Positions 36,370 to 46,098 of a DNA stretch of 64,000 nt are shown here, piece after piece (within the stretch, counting starts at the first letter, position 1; every line of letters starts with the position of its first letter). Origin of the DNA: Desulfovibrio sp. TomC. Lineage in GTDB: Bacteria; Desulfobacterota; Desulfovibrionia; Desulfovibrionales; Desulfovibrionaceae. The stretch is taken from assembly GCF_000801335.2 (NCBI RefSeq), contig NZ_JSEH01000009.1, positions 124,001 to 188,000 on the forward strand, in the 5' to 3' direction. The notes beneath the pieces were generated by a model. That model worked only from the letters and a program-made list of their open reading frames with translations, did not search any database and had not been told where the DNA came from. The translations under genes and the position numbers were made by a program.

Positions 36370-37428
36370 CTAGGCTTCCTGGGCCACGGCCTCGTCCGCC
36401 GGCCGCTTGGCCCGGAACATGCTGCCCAGGATGATGACCGCGCCGACCACCAGCGAGACGACCATGAAGCCGAAGCTTACTTTGCTGAGCAGTTCCAAGG
36501 TGGCTTCGCTGGTGTCCATCATGCCGAGCTTGACCAGATACTTCGGCATGGCCAAGGCCCGCGAGACCGCCACGATCAGCATGATGGTGCCCATGACGAT
36601 CTTGATCATGTGTTCCTTGACGTAGGTGGTGCCGATAGCGCCGAGCTGCACGCCGAGGAGCGAACCGCCGAGGATGATAAGGGTCAGGCGGATGTCGATC
36701 ATGCCCTGCATGGCCCAGTTGACGGAACCGGCCAGACCCATGACGAAGGCGATGACCAGCTCGGTGGCCGAGGCGACCAGGCTGGTGGCCCCCAGGATGT
36801 AGATCATGCCCGGGACGCCGACGAAGCCGCCGACGGCGATGGTGGCGGCCAGCAGGCCGGTGGCCAGACCCACGGGCAGCAGGAACCACAGGGAGATGCG
36901 CAGGTTGGCCTTTTTAAAGGTCATCATGGGCCACAGTTCGATTTTCTGCAGGCGAAGGGCCAGGGAGCAGGTCTGCTCCGTGCTGCACGAGGAGCGGGCG
37001 GACTTGACTGCGTCAGCCATGACGATGCCGCCCACAACCACCAGCACGATGACAAACGAGACGCTCACGTACAGGTCGGAACCGGCCGTTCCCCACAAAT
37101 TCAGGATGTAGTTCTGGATCTTGATGCCGATTTGCACGCCGATGCCGGCAAAAGCCGCCAGATAGAGGCCCAGCTTGATGTCCACCTGACCGTACTTATA
37201 GCGCTTGATGGACCCGACCAGGGCTTTGGGAAATTTGTGGCACATGTTGGAGGCGACGGCCACGGTGCCGGGCACGCCAAGGCTCATCATGCCCGGAGTG
37301 AGGACGAAAGCCCCGCCGGAACCAATAAACCCGCTGACCAGACCGCCAATGAAACCGACGATGAAAAGAAAGGTGATCCCGGCGGGGTCCAGCTGGATAA
37401 ACCGGGTGGCTTCGCTCATCATATCCAT
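36370..37428 (-). CDS. TauE/SafE family anion exporter (copy 2)
   Basis: 352 residues from the ATG after AAGGAGAG. About eight helices in two halves; the family glycine motifs are GGLVSGFIGSGGAFVLTPGM (about 29-48) and TGLLAATIAVGGFVGVPGM. A cytoplasmic insert with CSTEQTC (about 147-153) lies between the halves. The substrate is likely an anion such as sulfite or an organosulfonate. It is the last gene of a four-gene minus-strand operon (53-residue protein, Usp, small membrane protein, TauE) with a sigma-54 promoter at its head. Confidence 0.88.
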   Translation of the reverse strand: MDMMSEATRFIQLDPAGITFLFIVGFIGGLVSGFIGSGGAFVLTPGMMSLGVPGTVAVASNMCHKFPKALVGSIKRYKYGQVDIKLGLYLAAFAGIGVQIGIKIQNYILNLWGTAGSDLYVSVSFVIVLVVVGGIVMADAVKSARSSCSTEQTCSLALRLQKIELWPMMTFKKANLRISLWFLLPVGLATGLLAATIAVGGFVGVPGMIYILGATSLVASATELVIAFVMGLAGSVNWAMQGMIDIRLTLIILGGSLLGVQLGAIGTTYVKEHMIKIVMGTIMLIVAVSRALAMPKYLVKLGMMDTSEATLELLSKVSFGFMVVSLVVGAVIILGSMFRAKRPADEAVAQEA

Positions 37429-37532
37429 GTCTTGCTCTCCTTCAAATCGTGCGGAGCGACGTTACAGTTGCTGCCGTCCTCCTGAAACCAGTTGGGGGGT
37501 CCGGAGGCCTCTTCTCTCGGATGCGCGACGCC

Positions 37533-37829
37533 TTAGGCGCTGACCGTGGCCCGGGGGCGCGTGTCTTTGCGCGGGGCGGCAACCGGAGCCTGGACAGAGG
37601 CCTTCTTGACGGCGTTGATGCCCAGCACTTCCCACAGGGTGCCGGCAAAGGTGCCGTGAACCCAGGAGAAGAGGAAGACCGTGGCGATCGGCACCGCCGT
37701 GTACATTCCGCCCTTGGCCGCAGTGGTCAACAGCGGCTCCTGGAACAGGTACACGCAGGCGTACAGGATTGCGCTGCCAAGGCCGTAAGCCGCCAATTTG
37801 CCCATGGGCTTTTTTTTCTGCACTTTCAT
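37533..37829 (-). CDS. Small two-helix membrane protein
   Basis: 98 residues; good AAGGAAAG site before the ATG. Basic N-terminus (KVQKKKPMGK), two predicted membrane helices (about 11-29 and 44-63) and a basic Ala-rich C-tail. I do not recognise the family. It lies 104 bases before the TauE gene in the same operon, so it may be a small partner subunit of the transporter. Confidence 0.75.
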   Translation of the reverse strand: MKVQKKKPMGKLAAYGLGSAILYACVYLFQEPLLTTAAKGGMYTAVPIATVFLFSWVHGTFAGTLWEVLGINAVKKASVQAPVAAPRKDTRPRATVSA

Positions 37830-37883
37830 AACCGTCTTTCCTTCCTTCTTGGCTGTCGTCGTGGCGGTGGAACGGCGTCCACC

Positions 37884-38423
37884 TTAGCCTGTGACCTCAA
37901 ACAGGGGCATGCTGACCTGAAAACCGTCTTTTGCCCGCTGTTCCCTGGCCGCCAATACGAATTCGACCCGTCGCAGTCGTCCACATTCCGCTTCAACCAC
38001 ATCCGCCGGCCGGCCAAACCGCACCACATGGCGAAATCCAACCCCAAGCCGTTTGGCTTCCAGGGCGAACTCCCCGGCGGAACGGCTGGCCTGTTGCAGG
38101 AACAACTCCCGGGCTTTGCCGGGCTGGCCTGCCTGGTCGGCCTCTTCCGGCTGGGCCACCGTCAGCCCCACGATCTCCGTTCCCAGGCGACCGGCCACGC
38201 CCAGGGCGCGGCGGATCAGGGATTGGGGAAATTCCGGCGCGGTGGAAACAGCCACGATCTTCTTCTCTTCGATCCCGGAGGTCATCGGCTCCTGGTCGAT
38301 GCCGTACAGACCGTGCTCGGCAAGGCCGACGTTCTGTCCGGCATCTTCCAGGTATTTGCGCAGACGGGACATGCGCTTGGGGCGGATTCCCGTTTCCGGC
38401 GCATCGCCGAAACGCTTGACCAT
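37884..38423 (-). CDS. Universal stress protein-like protein
   Basis: 179 residues. After a 50-residue polar leader, KKIVAVSTAPEFPQSLIRRAL begins a Usp-like alpha/beta fold (strand-helix repeats, VVGLTVAQPE, FGRPADVVEAE, FVLAARE). No clear ATP-binding glycine motif. The Shine-Dalgarno is weak and the start lies six bases after the upstream stop, so translation is probably coupled. Counterpart of the Usp-like gene at 25062: both TauE operons pair a Usp with the exporter. Confidence 0.7.
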   Translation of the reverse strand: MVKRFGDAPETGIRPKRMSRLRKYLEDAGQNVGLAEHGLYGIDQEPMTSGIEEKKIVAVSTAPEFPQSLIRRALGVAGRLGTEIVGLTVAQPEEADQAGQPGKARELFLQQASRSAGEFALEAKRLGVGFRHVVRFGRPADVVEAECGRLRRVEFVLAAREQRAKDGFQVSMPLFEVTG

Positions 38424-38429
38424 GACCGT

Positions 38430-38591
38430 CTAGACCCGCACCCGCGGCCGCTTGTCGGTCCGCTTGGCCGTGGCGGCCGTCTTCTTCTGTTCCGTTTGCG
38501 CTGTCATTTCGAGCGCTTCCTCGGACAGATTGTGTTCGGCAAAGGCCAGGGCGGCAAAAACGGTTTCCACACGTTCCCTGAAACTGGCCAT
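38430..38591 (-). CDS. Small 53-residue protein, first gene of the second TauE operon
   Basis: 53 residues from ATG after a strong AAGGAGG. Acidic N-terminal helix (MASFRERVETVFAALAFAEH) then EEALEMTAQTE and a lysine/arginine-rich tail (KKTAATAKRTDKRPRVRV). A longer in-frame extension to 38753 is rejected since it crosses the sigma-54 promoter and has no ribosome site. Unknown family; the basic tail could bind nucleic acid or an acidic partner. Confidence 0.7.
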   Translation of the reverse strand: MASFRERVETVFAALAFAEHNLSEEALEMTAQTEQKKTAATAKRTDKRPRVRV

Positions 38592-38627
38592 GACAGTGTC
38601 CTCCTTGATCTCGATGTTCTCCTCTAT

Positions 38628-38643
38628 AACAAGAAGCGTGCCG
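38628..38643 (-). promoter_or_regulatory. Sigma-54 promoter of the second TauE operon
   Basis: Minus strand CGGCACG-CTTC-TTGTT: GG and GT ten bases apart, same -12 variant as the promoter at 21910. Predicted start near 38617, 26 bases before the ATG at 38591 and upstream of its AAGGAGG. Confidence 0.68.
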
Positions 38644-38695
38644 AGATATTGTTCCTTGAAATTATTAGGTATATTTGAGGGAAGAAAAAAATATC

Positions 38696-38710
38696 GTTGC
38701 GATGTGCAAC
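38696..38710. promoter_or_regulatory. Likely activator site (GTTGC...GCAAC), proximal
   Basis: GTTGCGATGTGCAAC, 15 bp with 5-bp perfect arms, centred about 86 bp upstream of the predicted sigma-54 start. Confidence 0.55.
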
Positions 38711-38739
38711 GCGATTTCGCCAAGTGCTTTTTTAAGGCC

Positions 38740-38754
38740 GTTGCGTTACGCAAC
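38740..38754. promoter_or_regulatory. Likely activator site (GTTGC...GCAAC), distal
   Basis: GTTGCGTTACGCAAC; the dyad extends to 9-bp arms (GCCGTTGCG and CGCAACGGC). It is centred about 130 bp upstream of the start, 44 bp (about four turns) from the proximal site, so both sit on one helix face. It also lies about 100 bp before the REC-Lon start codon. Confidence 0.6.
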
Positions 38755-38842
38755 GGCTATTGCAAAATGCACCACCTTGAAAACTGGCAGTTGCGCCGGG
38801 ACCGAAAAACCACGTACCAGGGGGGAAACCATCGGAGAGACC

Positions 38843-40867
38843 ATGCTCTTTTTTCAAAAACGCACCGAGGGGGCGCTGCCGCCGTCCCCCACCAGCGATC
38901 TGGAGCAGTTGACCGCCCGCATCGAGACCGCCCAGTTGCCGCAGCACGCCCGGGAGGCGGCCCGGCGGGAACTGGAACGGCTCACCAAAACCGATCCGTC
39001 GGTGGCCGAATACGGCGTCGGTCTGGCCTATCTGGATTATCTGCTGGGGCTGCCCTGGAACGTGGCCACGCCGGACCGGCTGGATCTGCCCGGGGCCGAG
39101 GCGGTGCTTTCCGGCCGGCATCACGGCCTGGGGCAGGTCAAGGACCGGGTGCTTGAGTATCTGGCCTCCCGGTCGCTGCGAAACGCCACGGGTTTTCATG
39201 TACTGGTGGTGGACGACGAGGACATTGCCCGGGCCAATCTGGAGCATGTGCTGCGCAAGGAAGGCTATCAGGTGCGCGGCGCGTCCAACGGGCTTGAGGC
39301 CTTGGAGGAAGTGCGGCGTTGGGAGTTCGATCTCATCATCACCGATCTCAAGATGGACAAGATGGACGGGCTGGAGCTTTTGGCCGAAGCCCGGGTCCTC
39401 TCGCCGGCCACCCGGGTGATGCTGGTGACCGGTTTTGCCACGGTGGACACGGCGGTTGCGGCCATGCGCCAGGGCGCGGTCTATTATCTGGCCAAGCCGG
39501 TCAATCTTGATGAGTTGCGCTCCACGGTGGCCAGGTTGTCCCGGGAAAAGGCGGCTCCCACGGCCTTTCGCAGCCCGGTATTGTGTTTTTCCGGGCCTCC
39601 GGGCACGGGCAAGACTTCGGTCGGGCAGGCCATCGCCGAGGCTCTTGGCCGCAAGTTCCACCGCATTTCCCTGGCCGGGCTGCGGGATGAGGCCGAGCTT
39701 CGCGGCCACCGCCGCACCTATGTGGGGGCGCTGCCCGGCCGGGTGCTCCAGTCCCTAAGCCGGCTGGGCGTCCGCAATCCGGTCTTCATGCTCGATGAGA
39801 TCGACAAGGTCGGGAAGGATTTCCGGGGCGATCCGGCGGCGGTCTTTCTGGAGATGCTGGATCCCGAGCAGAACGGCCAGTTTGTGGACAACTATCTGGA
39901 AGTGCCCTTCGACCTGTCCCAGGTGCTGTTTATTGCCACGGCCAACGACGTCGGGGAACTGTCCGGCCCGTTGCTCGACCGGCTGGAGGTGGTGCCGTTT
40001 CAGGGCTACAGCGCCGGGGAAAAGATCCGCATCGCCGAGGACCATCTCTTGCCGCGCCAGCTGCGGGAGCATGGCCTGACCCATCCCTATCCGGTGGTCA
40101 CGCCCGAGGCCGTGCGCGTGGTGGTGGACGGCTATACCCGCGAGGCCGGGGTGCGCAATCTCGACCGCGAGCTTGGCCGCATCTGCCGCAAGCTGGCCAA
40201 GCTGCGCCTGGAGGGCGGGGCCGGCGCTTCGGCTGTTGGGGCAACGCCGGTGACCGTTGACGCGGCCCTGGTGCCGGCCTTGCTCGGCCCGCCGCGCTTT
40301 GTCCGGGAAGCCGCCGGGGCCAGCCCCCGGGTGGGCGTGGCCACCGGGCTGGTCTACGCCGGCTACGGCGGGGAGATCATTTTCGTGGAAGCCATCCGCA
40401 TGCAGGGGGTTGGCGCGCTGACCATGACCGGGTCTTTGGGCGAGGTGCTGTGCGAGTCGGCCAAAACGGCGCTCAGTTTCGTGCGCTCCCAGGCCGAAAC
40501 ACTCGGCATCGAGCCGCAGGTCTTTCTCACCGACGACCTGCATCTGCACATTCCGGCCGGCTCCATTCCCAAGGAGGGCAGTTCCGCCGGCCTGACCCTG
40601 GCCCTGGCCCTGGCCTCGCTCTACACCGGCCGGGCGTTGCGTTCCGACGTGGCCATGACCGGGGAAATCACCCTGACCGGCCATGTCCTGCCCGTGGGCG
40701 GCATTCGGGAGAAGATGCTGGCCGCGGCCCGGGCCGGGGTCCGGCGGGTCATCCTGCCCGAGGGCAACCGCCCGGACGCCCTGGGGCTGGCCGAGGGGGA
40801 CGGCCTGGAGCTGGAGACGGTCTTTGTGCGCACGGTCCTGGAGGCGCTGCCCCTGGCCCTGGCCTGA
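38843..40867 (+). CDS. Lon-type protease with an internal response-regulator receiver domain
   Basis: 674 residues; ATG after GGAGAG. It lacks the usual Lon substrate-binding N-domain. A Lon-like helical part (about 20-110, YLDYLLGLPWN and AEAVL...GLGQVKDRVLEYLA) is followed by a full receiver (about 117-235; LVVDDED, phospho-acceptor Asp168 in IITDLKM, Lys218 in LAKPVN), then the Lon AAA+ domain (Walker A GPPGTGKT 251-258, Walker B VFMLDEID 314-321) and a protease domain with the Ser581/Lys624 dyad (PKEGSSAG, GGIREKMLAA). The receiver sits exactly between the helical part and the P-loop strand. Probably a phosphorylation-controlled protease. Confidence 0.9.
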   Translation: MLFFQKRTEGALPPSPTSDLEQLTARIETAQLPQHAREAARRELERLTKTDPSVAEYGVGLAYLDYLLGLPWNVATPDRLDLPGAEAVLSGRHHGLGQVKDRVLEYLASRSLRNATGFHVLVVDDEDIARANLEHVLRKEGYQVRGASNGLEALEEVRRWEFDLIITDLKMDKMDGLELLAEARVLSPATRVMLVTGFATVDTAVAAMRQGAVYYLAKPVNLDELRSTVARLSREKAAPTAFRSPVLCFSGPPGTGKTSVGQAIAEALGRKFHRISLAGLRDEAELRGHRRTYVGALPGRVLQSLSRLGVRNPVFMLDEIDKVGKDFRGDPAAVFLEMLDPEQNGQFVDNYLEVPFDLSQVLFIATANDVGELSGPLLDRLEVVPFQGYSAGEKIRIAEDHLLPRQLREHGLTHPYPVVTPEAVRVVVDGYTREAGVRNLDRELGRICRKLAKLRLEGGAGASAVGATPVTVDAALVPALLGPPRFVREAAGASPRVGVATGLVYAGYGGEIIFVEAIRMQGVGALTMTGSLGEVLCESAKTALSFVRSQAETLGIEPQVFLTDDLHLHIPAGSIPKEGSSAGLTLALALASLYTGRALRSDVAMTGEITLTGHVLPVGGIREKMLAAARAGVRRVILPEGNRPDALGLAEGDGLELETVFVRTVLEALPLALA

Positions 40868-40914
40868 GGGGCCGCCGGCGCCAAGCCCCTCGAAACACTT
40901 CTCCCATCCCATCA

Positions 40915-40957
40915 AGGGGGTCCGGGGGGGATTCTCCCCCCCGGCCGCCGGAGGCAT
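40915..40957. repeat. Interspersed repeat, partial copy D
   Basis: Right-end portion only: GGTCCGGGGGGGATT, its CCCCCC partner, then CCGCCGGAGGCAT. It lies between the convergent REC-Lon and response-regulator genes, 21 bases after the latter's stop. Confidence 0.7.
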
Positions 40958-40978
40958 CGCTTTTTCTTCCTGCCTCTC

Positions 40979-42337
40979 CTACGCCCCATCCAGGCCCAGG
41001 CGCTTGACCTTGCGCCACAGCGACACCCGGTCGATGCCGAGGATTTCGGCCGCCCGGGTCTTGTTGCCGTCGCAGGCGGCCATGACGGCCTGGATATGGC
41101 GGCGCTCCAGCTCTTCCAGGGTGACCAGCGGCGGGGCCTCGTGCTTGACCAGGCTCGGCGCGTCGCCGCTTAAATCCTGGGGCAGGTCGCCGGCCTCGAT
41201 GACGTCGCCCTTGGCCATGATGACGGTGCGCTGGACGATGTTTTCCAGCTCCCGGATGTTGCCGGGATATTCGTAGGCCATCAGCCGCCGCACCGCCTCG
41301 GAGGAAAAGCCCGAAAGCTTTTTGCCCATGGCGGCGGCGTACTTGGCGATAAAATAGGCGGCCAAAAGCGGGATGTCCTGGCGGCGGCCGGAGAGCGGCG
41401 GCACGCGCAGGGTGATGACGTTTAACCGGTAATAGAGGTCGGCGCGAAACAGCCCGCGCTCCACGTCGCCCTTGAGGTCCTTGTTGGTGGCGGCCAGGAT
41501 GCGCGCGGTCACCGGGATTTCCTGGGTGCCGCCCACCCGGAAGAAATGGCGTTCCTGGAGCACGCGCAACAGACGCACCTGCATGGTCAGCGACATCTCC
41601 CCGATCTCGTCGAGAAAAAGCGTCCCCTCGCCAGCCACTTCCAGGAGGCCCTTTTTAAGCGTCGAGGCCCCGGAAAACGCCCCCTTTTCATGGCCGAAGA
41701 GTTCGTTGGCCAGGAGATCCTCGTTAAACGCGCCGCAGTTGATGGCCAAAAAGCGCCGGTCGTTGCGCAGGCTGGCCTCGTGGATGGCCCGGGCCACCAG
41801 TTCCTTGCCCGTGCCGGTCTCGCCGAGGATGAGCACCGTGGAATCGGTCGGGGCGATGTGGTGGATATTGTCTTTGAGCGCCTGGACCGCCGGACTTTCG
41901 CCGATAATGAGCGGCGTGCGGCCCATCTCGGCCACCTGCCGGGACAGCCGGGCCACCTCCAGGCGCAGCCGCCGCTTGTCCATGGCCTCGGCCACGGTGG
42001 CCCGGACCTCGGCCAGGCCATAGGGCTTGGTCAGGTAGTGGCAGGCCCCCAGGCGCATGGCTTCCACGGCCGTGGCCACGGTGGCGTGCCCGGTCATGAC
42101 CACCACTTCGGTGTCCGGCCACAGCCGCTTGGATTCGGCCAGCACGGCCAGCCCATCCAGGCCCTTCATCCGCAAATCCGTCAGCACCAGATCGAACTCG
42201 CGCTCGGTCAGGATGGTCAGCGCCTCTTCGCCGCTGGCCGCGGTCGAGACGACATAGCCTTCCCGGGTCAGGATGTGGCCGAGGTTTTCCACGGCAATGG
42301 CTTCGTCGTCGACGATGAGGATGGCGCCGCCCTTCAT
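40979..42337 (-). CDS. Sigma-54-dependent response regulator (NtrC family)
   Basis: 452 residues. Receiver with Asp54 (VLTDLRMKGLDG) and Lys in LTKPYG; AAA+ with Walker A GETGTGKE, L1 loop GAFSGA (Ser for the usual Thr, a tolerated variant), Walker [24 protein letters not shown]-terminal Fis-like HTH (KTRAAEILGIDRVSLWRKV). Its ATG overlaps the stop of the kinase gene. Its likely targets are the GTTGC/GCAAC sites at 38.7 kb and so the second TauE operon; this is inferred from closeness only. Confidence 0.93.
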   Translation of the reverse strand: MKGGAILIVDDEAIAVENLGHILTREGYVVSTAASGEEALTILTEREFDLVLTDLRMKGLDGLAVLAESKRLWPDTEVVVMTGHATVATAVEAMRLGACHYLTKPYGLAEVRATVAEAMDKRRLRLEVARLSRQVAEMGRTPLIIGESPAVQALKDNIHHIAPTDSTVLILGETGTGKELVARAIHEASLRNDRRFLAINCGAFNEDLLANELFGHEKGAFSGASTLKKGLLEVAGEGTLFLDEIGEMSLTMQVRLLRVLQERHFFRVGGTQEIPVTARILAATNKDLKGDVERGLFRADLYYRLNVITLRVPPLSGRRQDIPLLAAYFIAKYAAAMGKKLSGFSSEAVRRLMAYEYPGNIRELENIVQRTVIMAKGDVIEAGDLPQDLSGDAPSLVKHEAPPLVTLEELERRHIQAVMAACDGNKTRAAEILGIDRVSLWRKVKRLGLDGA

Positions 42338-43788
42338 GCCGTTTCCGGGAGACTGCCGGGGAGCGGCAGGCGGATGACGAAACGCGCCCCCTTGCCGGCG
42401 GATTTTTCCGCCGCAATGGAGCCGTGGTGCTTTTCGATGATGCCAAAGACGATGGACAGGCCAAGGCCCGTGCCCTTGCCCACCTCCTTGGTGGTGTAGA
42501 AGGGATCAAACACCTTGCCGAGGTCCTCATCCGGGATGCCGACGCCGGTGTCTTCCACGACAATGGCGGCCATGCCCGGGGTCGCGTCCGGCCCGGCCGT
42601 GACGGTGATGGAGCCGGGGGGCGTCTCGATGGCCTGGGCGGCGTTTAACAGCAGGTTGATCAGGACCTCCTGCATCCGGGCGGCGTCGAGATCGAGCACG
42701 AGGTCGGGCGGGACGTTCTGGGACAGGGTGATCCCGGACGGCACCTGGCTTGAGACCAGCCGGAAGGCATTGGCCACCACGCCGGCCAGGGGCGTGGGTT
42801 TGACGCTGAAGTCCTTGGCCCGGGAAAATTCGAGCAGGCCTTTGACGATGTCCCTGGCCCGCAGCATCTCCTGCTGGATGTTGCCGAGCATCTTGGCGGC
42901 AAAGACCGGATCGCACTCGCCTTGTTCCTCGATAAGGATCTGGCAGGAGGTGGAGATGTTGTTGAGGGGATTGTTGAGCTGATGGGCGATGCCGGAGGTC
43001 AGAACACCCAGGGAGGACAGTTTTTTCTCCTGGATCAGCTGTTCCTGGCGGCGTTTGAGCTCCCGGGTCATGCGGTTAAAGGCCTCCAGCACGTGGCGCG
43101 TCTCGTCGTTGGACGAGGGCACGTCCAGGGTCTTGAAATTGCCCTGGCCGATCTCGGCCGTGGCCTGGGTGATGACCGAGAGCGCCCGCAGAATCTTGCG
43201 GGCCAGGAGCAGGGCCAGGACGATGCCGGATACGGTGATGAATATCCCCGAGACCAGGAGCTGGCGCTTGAGGGTGGCGACCAACTGGAGGGTGCGGCTG
43301 CGTTCGGTGTTTTTGATTTCCAGGGACAGGTCCACCATGTCCTTGCCGGACTGGCGCAGATCGTCCAGGAGTTGGGCGGACGCGGCCGCCCCCTGGTCGG
43401 CGCGAAGGGCCAGGCCCCTGGCCTGGTAGTCGTCCAGGGCCTGGGACAGGGTGGCGATACCCTGTCTGGCCCGGCCGTCCCGGACGTCGGCCGCCATGGC
43501 GGAAACCATGGCGCGGGCCTGTTCGATGTAGCGCAGGGATTCGTCGAAGTCTTCGCTGTGGCCGTAGAGCAGGAAGTTCTTTTCGTAGCGCCGCACTTCC
43601 AGGATGTCGTTGGAAAGGTCGTCGGCCATTTCCATGAGGCCAAGTGTTCCTTCCAGACGAATCAGGTAGTTAAAGGACACCACCCCGACCACAGTGAAGA
43701 TCAGCACGGGAATGATGACGCCGACCAACACCTTCTGGCGAATGGTGAGATGGGGCAGGGATGCCCAGGGAAGGGTCAACGTGCGCAA
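42334..43788 (-). CDS. Membrane histidine kinase (NtrB type)
   Basis: 484 residues from a TTG start behind GGGGGGAC. Membrane helix (16-40), helical periplasmic sensor with ILEVRRYEKNFLLYG (62-76), second helix (about 178-197), HAMP, DHp with His269 in GIAHQLNNP, and HATPase (INLLLNAAQAI, EDTGVGIP, FDPFYTTKE, GTGLGLSIVF). The residue after the phospho-His is Gln, not the usual acidic Glu, which may change phosphatase or kinase balance. Partner of the overlapping sigma-54 regulator. The start is less certain because of the TTG codon. Confidence 0.9.
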   Translation of the reverse strand: MRTLTLPWASLPHLTIRQKVLVGVIIPVLIFTVVGVVSFNYLIRLEGTLGLMEMADDLSNDILEVRRYEKNFLLYGHSEDFDESLRYIEQARAMVSAMAADVRDGRARQGIATLSQALDDYQARGLALRADQGAAASAQLLDDLRQSGKDMVDLSLEIKNTERSRTLQLVATLKRQLLVSGIFITVSGIVLALLLARKILRALSVITQATAEIGQGNFKTLDVPSSNDETRHVLEAFNRMTRELKRRQEQLIQEKKLSSLGVLTSGIAHQLNNPLNNISTSCQILIEEQGECDPVFAAKMLGNIQQEMLRARDIVKGLLEFSRAKDFSVKPTPLAGVVANAFRLVSSQVPSGITLSQNVPPDLVLDLDAARMQEVLINLLLNAAQAIETPPGSITVTAGPDATPGMAAIVVEDTGVGIPDEDLGKVFDPFYTTKEVGKGTGLGLSIVFGIIEKHHGSIAAEKSAGKGARFVIRLPLPGSLPETA

Positions 43789-43912
43789 TGCGTCCCCCCA
43801 AGGTTAACGGCCGAAGCGATCGCTTGTTTCGTCCCAAGGGTACGCGGGCAAGCGCACTTTGTCAGCCGCCACGATTGAGGCAAAAAGAGCGGGAGGACGG
43901 AAGGCGGGAGAG

Positions 43913-44101
43913 GCCTCCGGCGGCCGGGAGGGGGTAACCCCCTCCCGGACCCTCCCTGCCTGGGGCGCGCATTTGGCCTCGGGCCAGGCCCGAGGCCAAA
44001 TGCGCGCCCCAAACAGGAAGGCTACGGGGAAGGAAATAACGGAGACCGTAGACGAGGTGGGGTTTCCAAAGGGGTTCAACCCCGTTGGCCGCCGGAGGCA
44101 T
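43913..44101. repeat. Interspersed hairpin-rich repeat, copy B (inverted)
   Basis: Reverse-orientation copy of the element at 35176. GGGAGGGGGTAACCCCCTCCC stem at the left, a 23-bp perfect stem with 3-base loop (43962-44010), conserved AGACGAGGTGGG, then CCGCCGGAGGCAT. The central stem sequence differs from copy A at the inner positions, yet both arms changed together and pairing is perfect. It lies between prfC's 3' end and the kinase gene; I see no gene in the 343-base gap. Confidence 0.85.
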
Positions 44102-44131
44102 GCCTTTCTCTCCCCGCATCGCCCGCTGGCG

Positions 44132-45754
<1,623 letters not shown>

Positions 45755-46098
45755 GTCGTGGCCTCAATGGCGTTTGGGGTACCGTGTTGGGCCGGCGTTG
45801 CCGGCTTGGCGTCGTCAGGGGAAAGGGTGCATCCGGGATGGCCGCAGCCAGGGAGGGCTTCGGCTGTGCGCCGCAGCCTCGATCGGGCACTGCCGTTACA
45901 AATAAGAGTGGATGCGCGAAAGGCCATAGGCTGCCCGGGCGCGCAGGTCAACGGCCTTGCATCCCGGGACTGGTGGCGGGGCGCGTTTGGACGGGCCGGC
46001 CAGAGTGGAAATGCGTCCCCCTTAACCCCTGTCAGGGAGGGTCCGGGAGGGGGTTACCCCCTCCCGGCCGCCGGAGGCATCTTCCCTCTTTTCTTCTC
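45755..46098. other. Intergenic region upstream of prfC containing repeat copy C
   Basis: About 344 bases. The left part should hold the prfC promoter (not placed). Open frames on both strands have no ribosome sites or motifs. The right 50 bases are the partial repeat copy C. Confidence 0.4.
46033..46080. repeat. Interspersed repeat, partial copy C (48 bp)
   Basis: Matches the right 48 bases of copy A throughout: CAGGGAGGGTCCGGGAGGGG, its palindromic TTACCCCC partner, and GGCCGCCGGAGGCAT. It lies 18 bases after the stop of the sigma-54 activator gene. Confidence 0.8.

Noticed and set aside
38430-38753. 107-codon version of the small protein before the Usp gene
   Set aside because: It would run through the sigma-54 promoter and an activator site; the internal ATG has a strong AAGGAGG.
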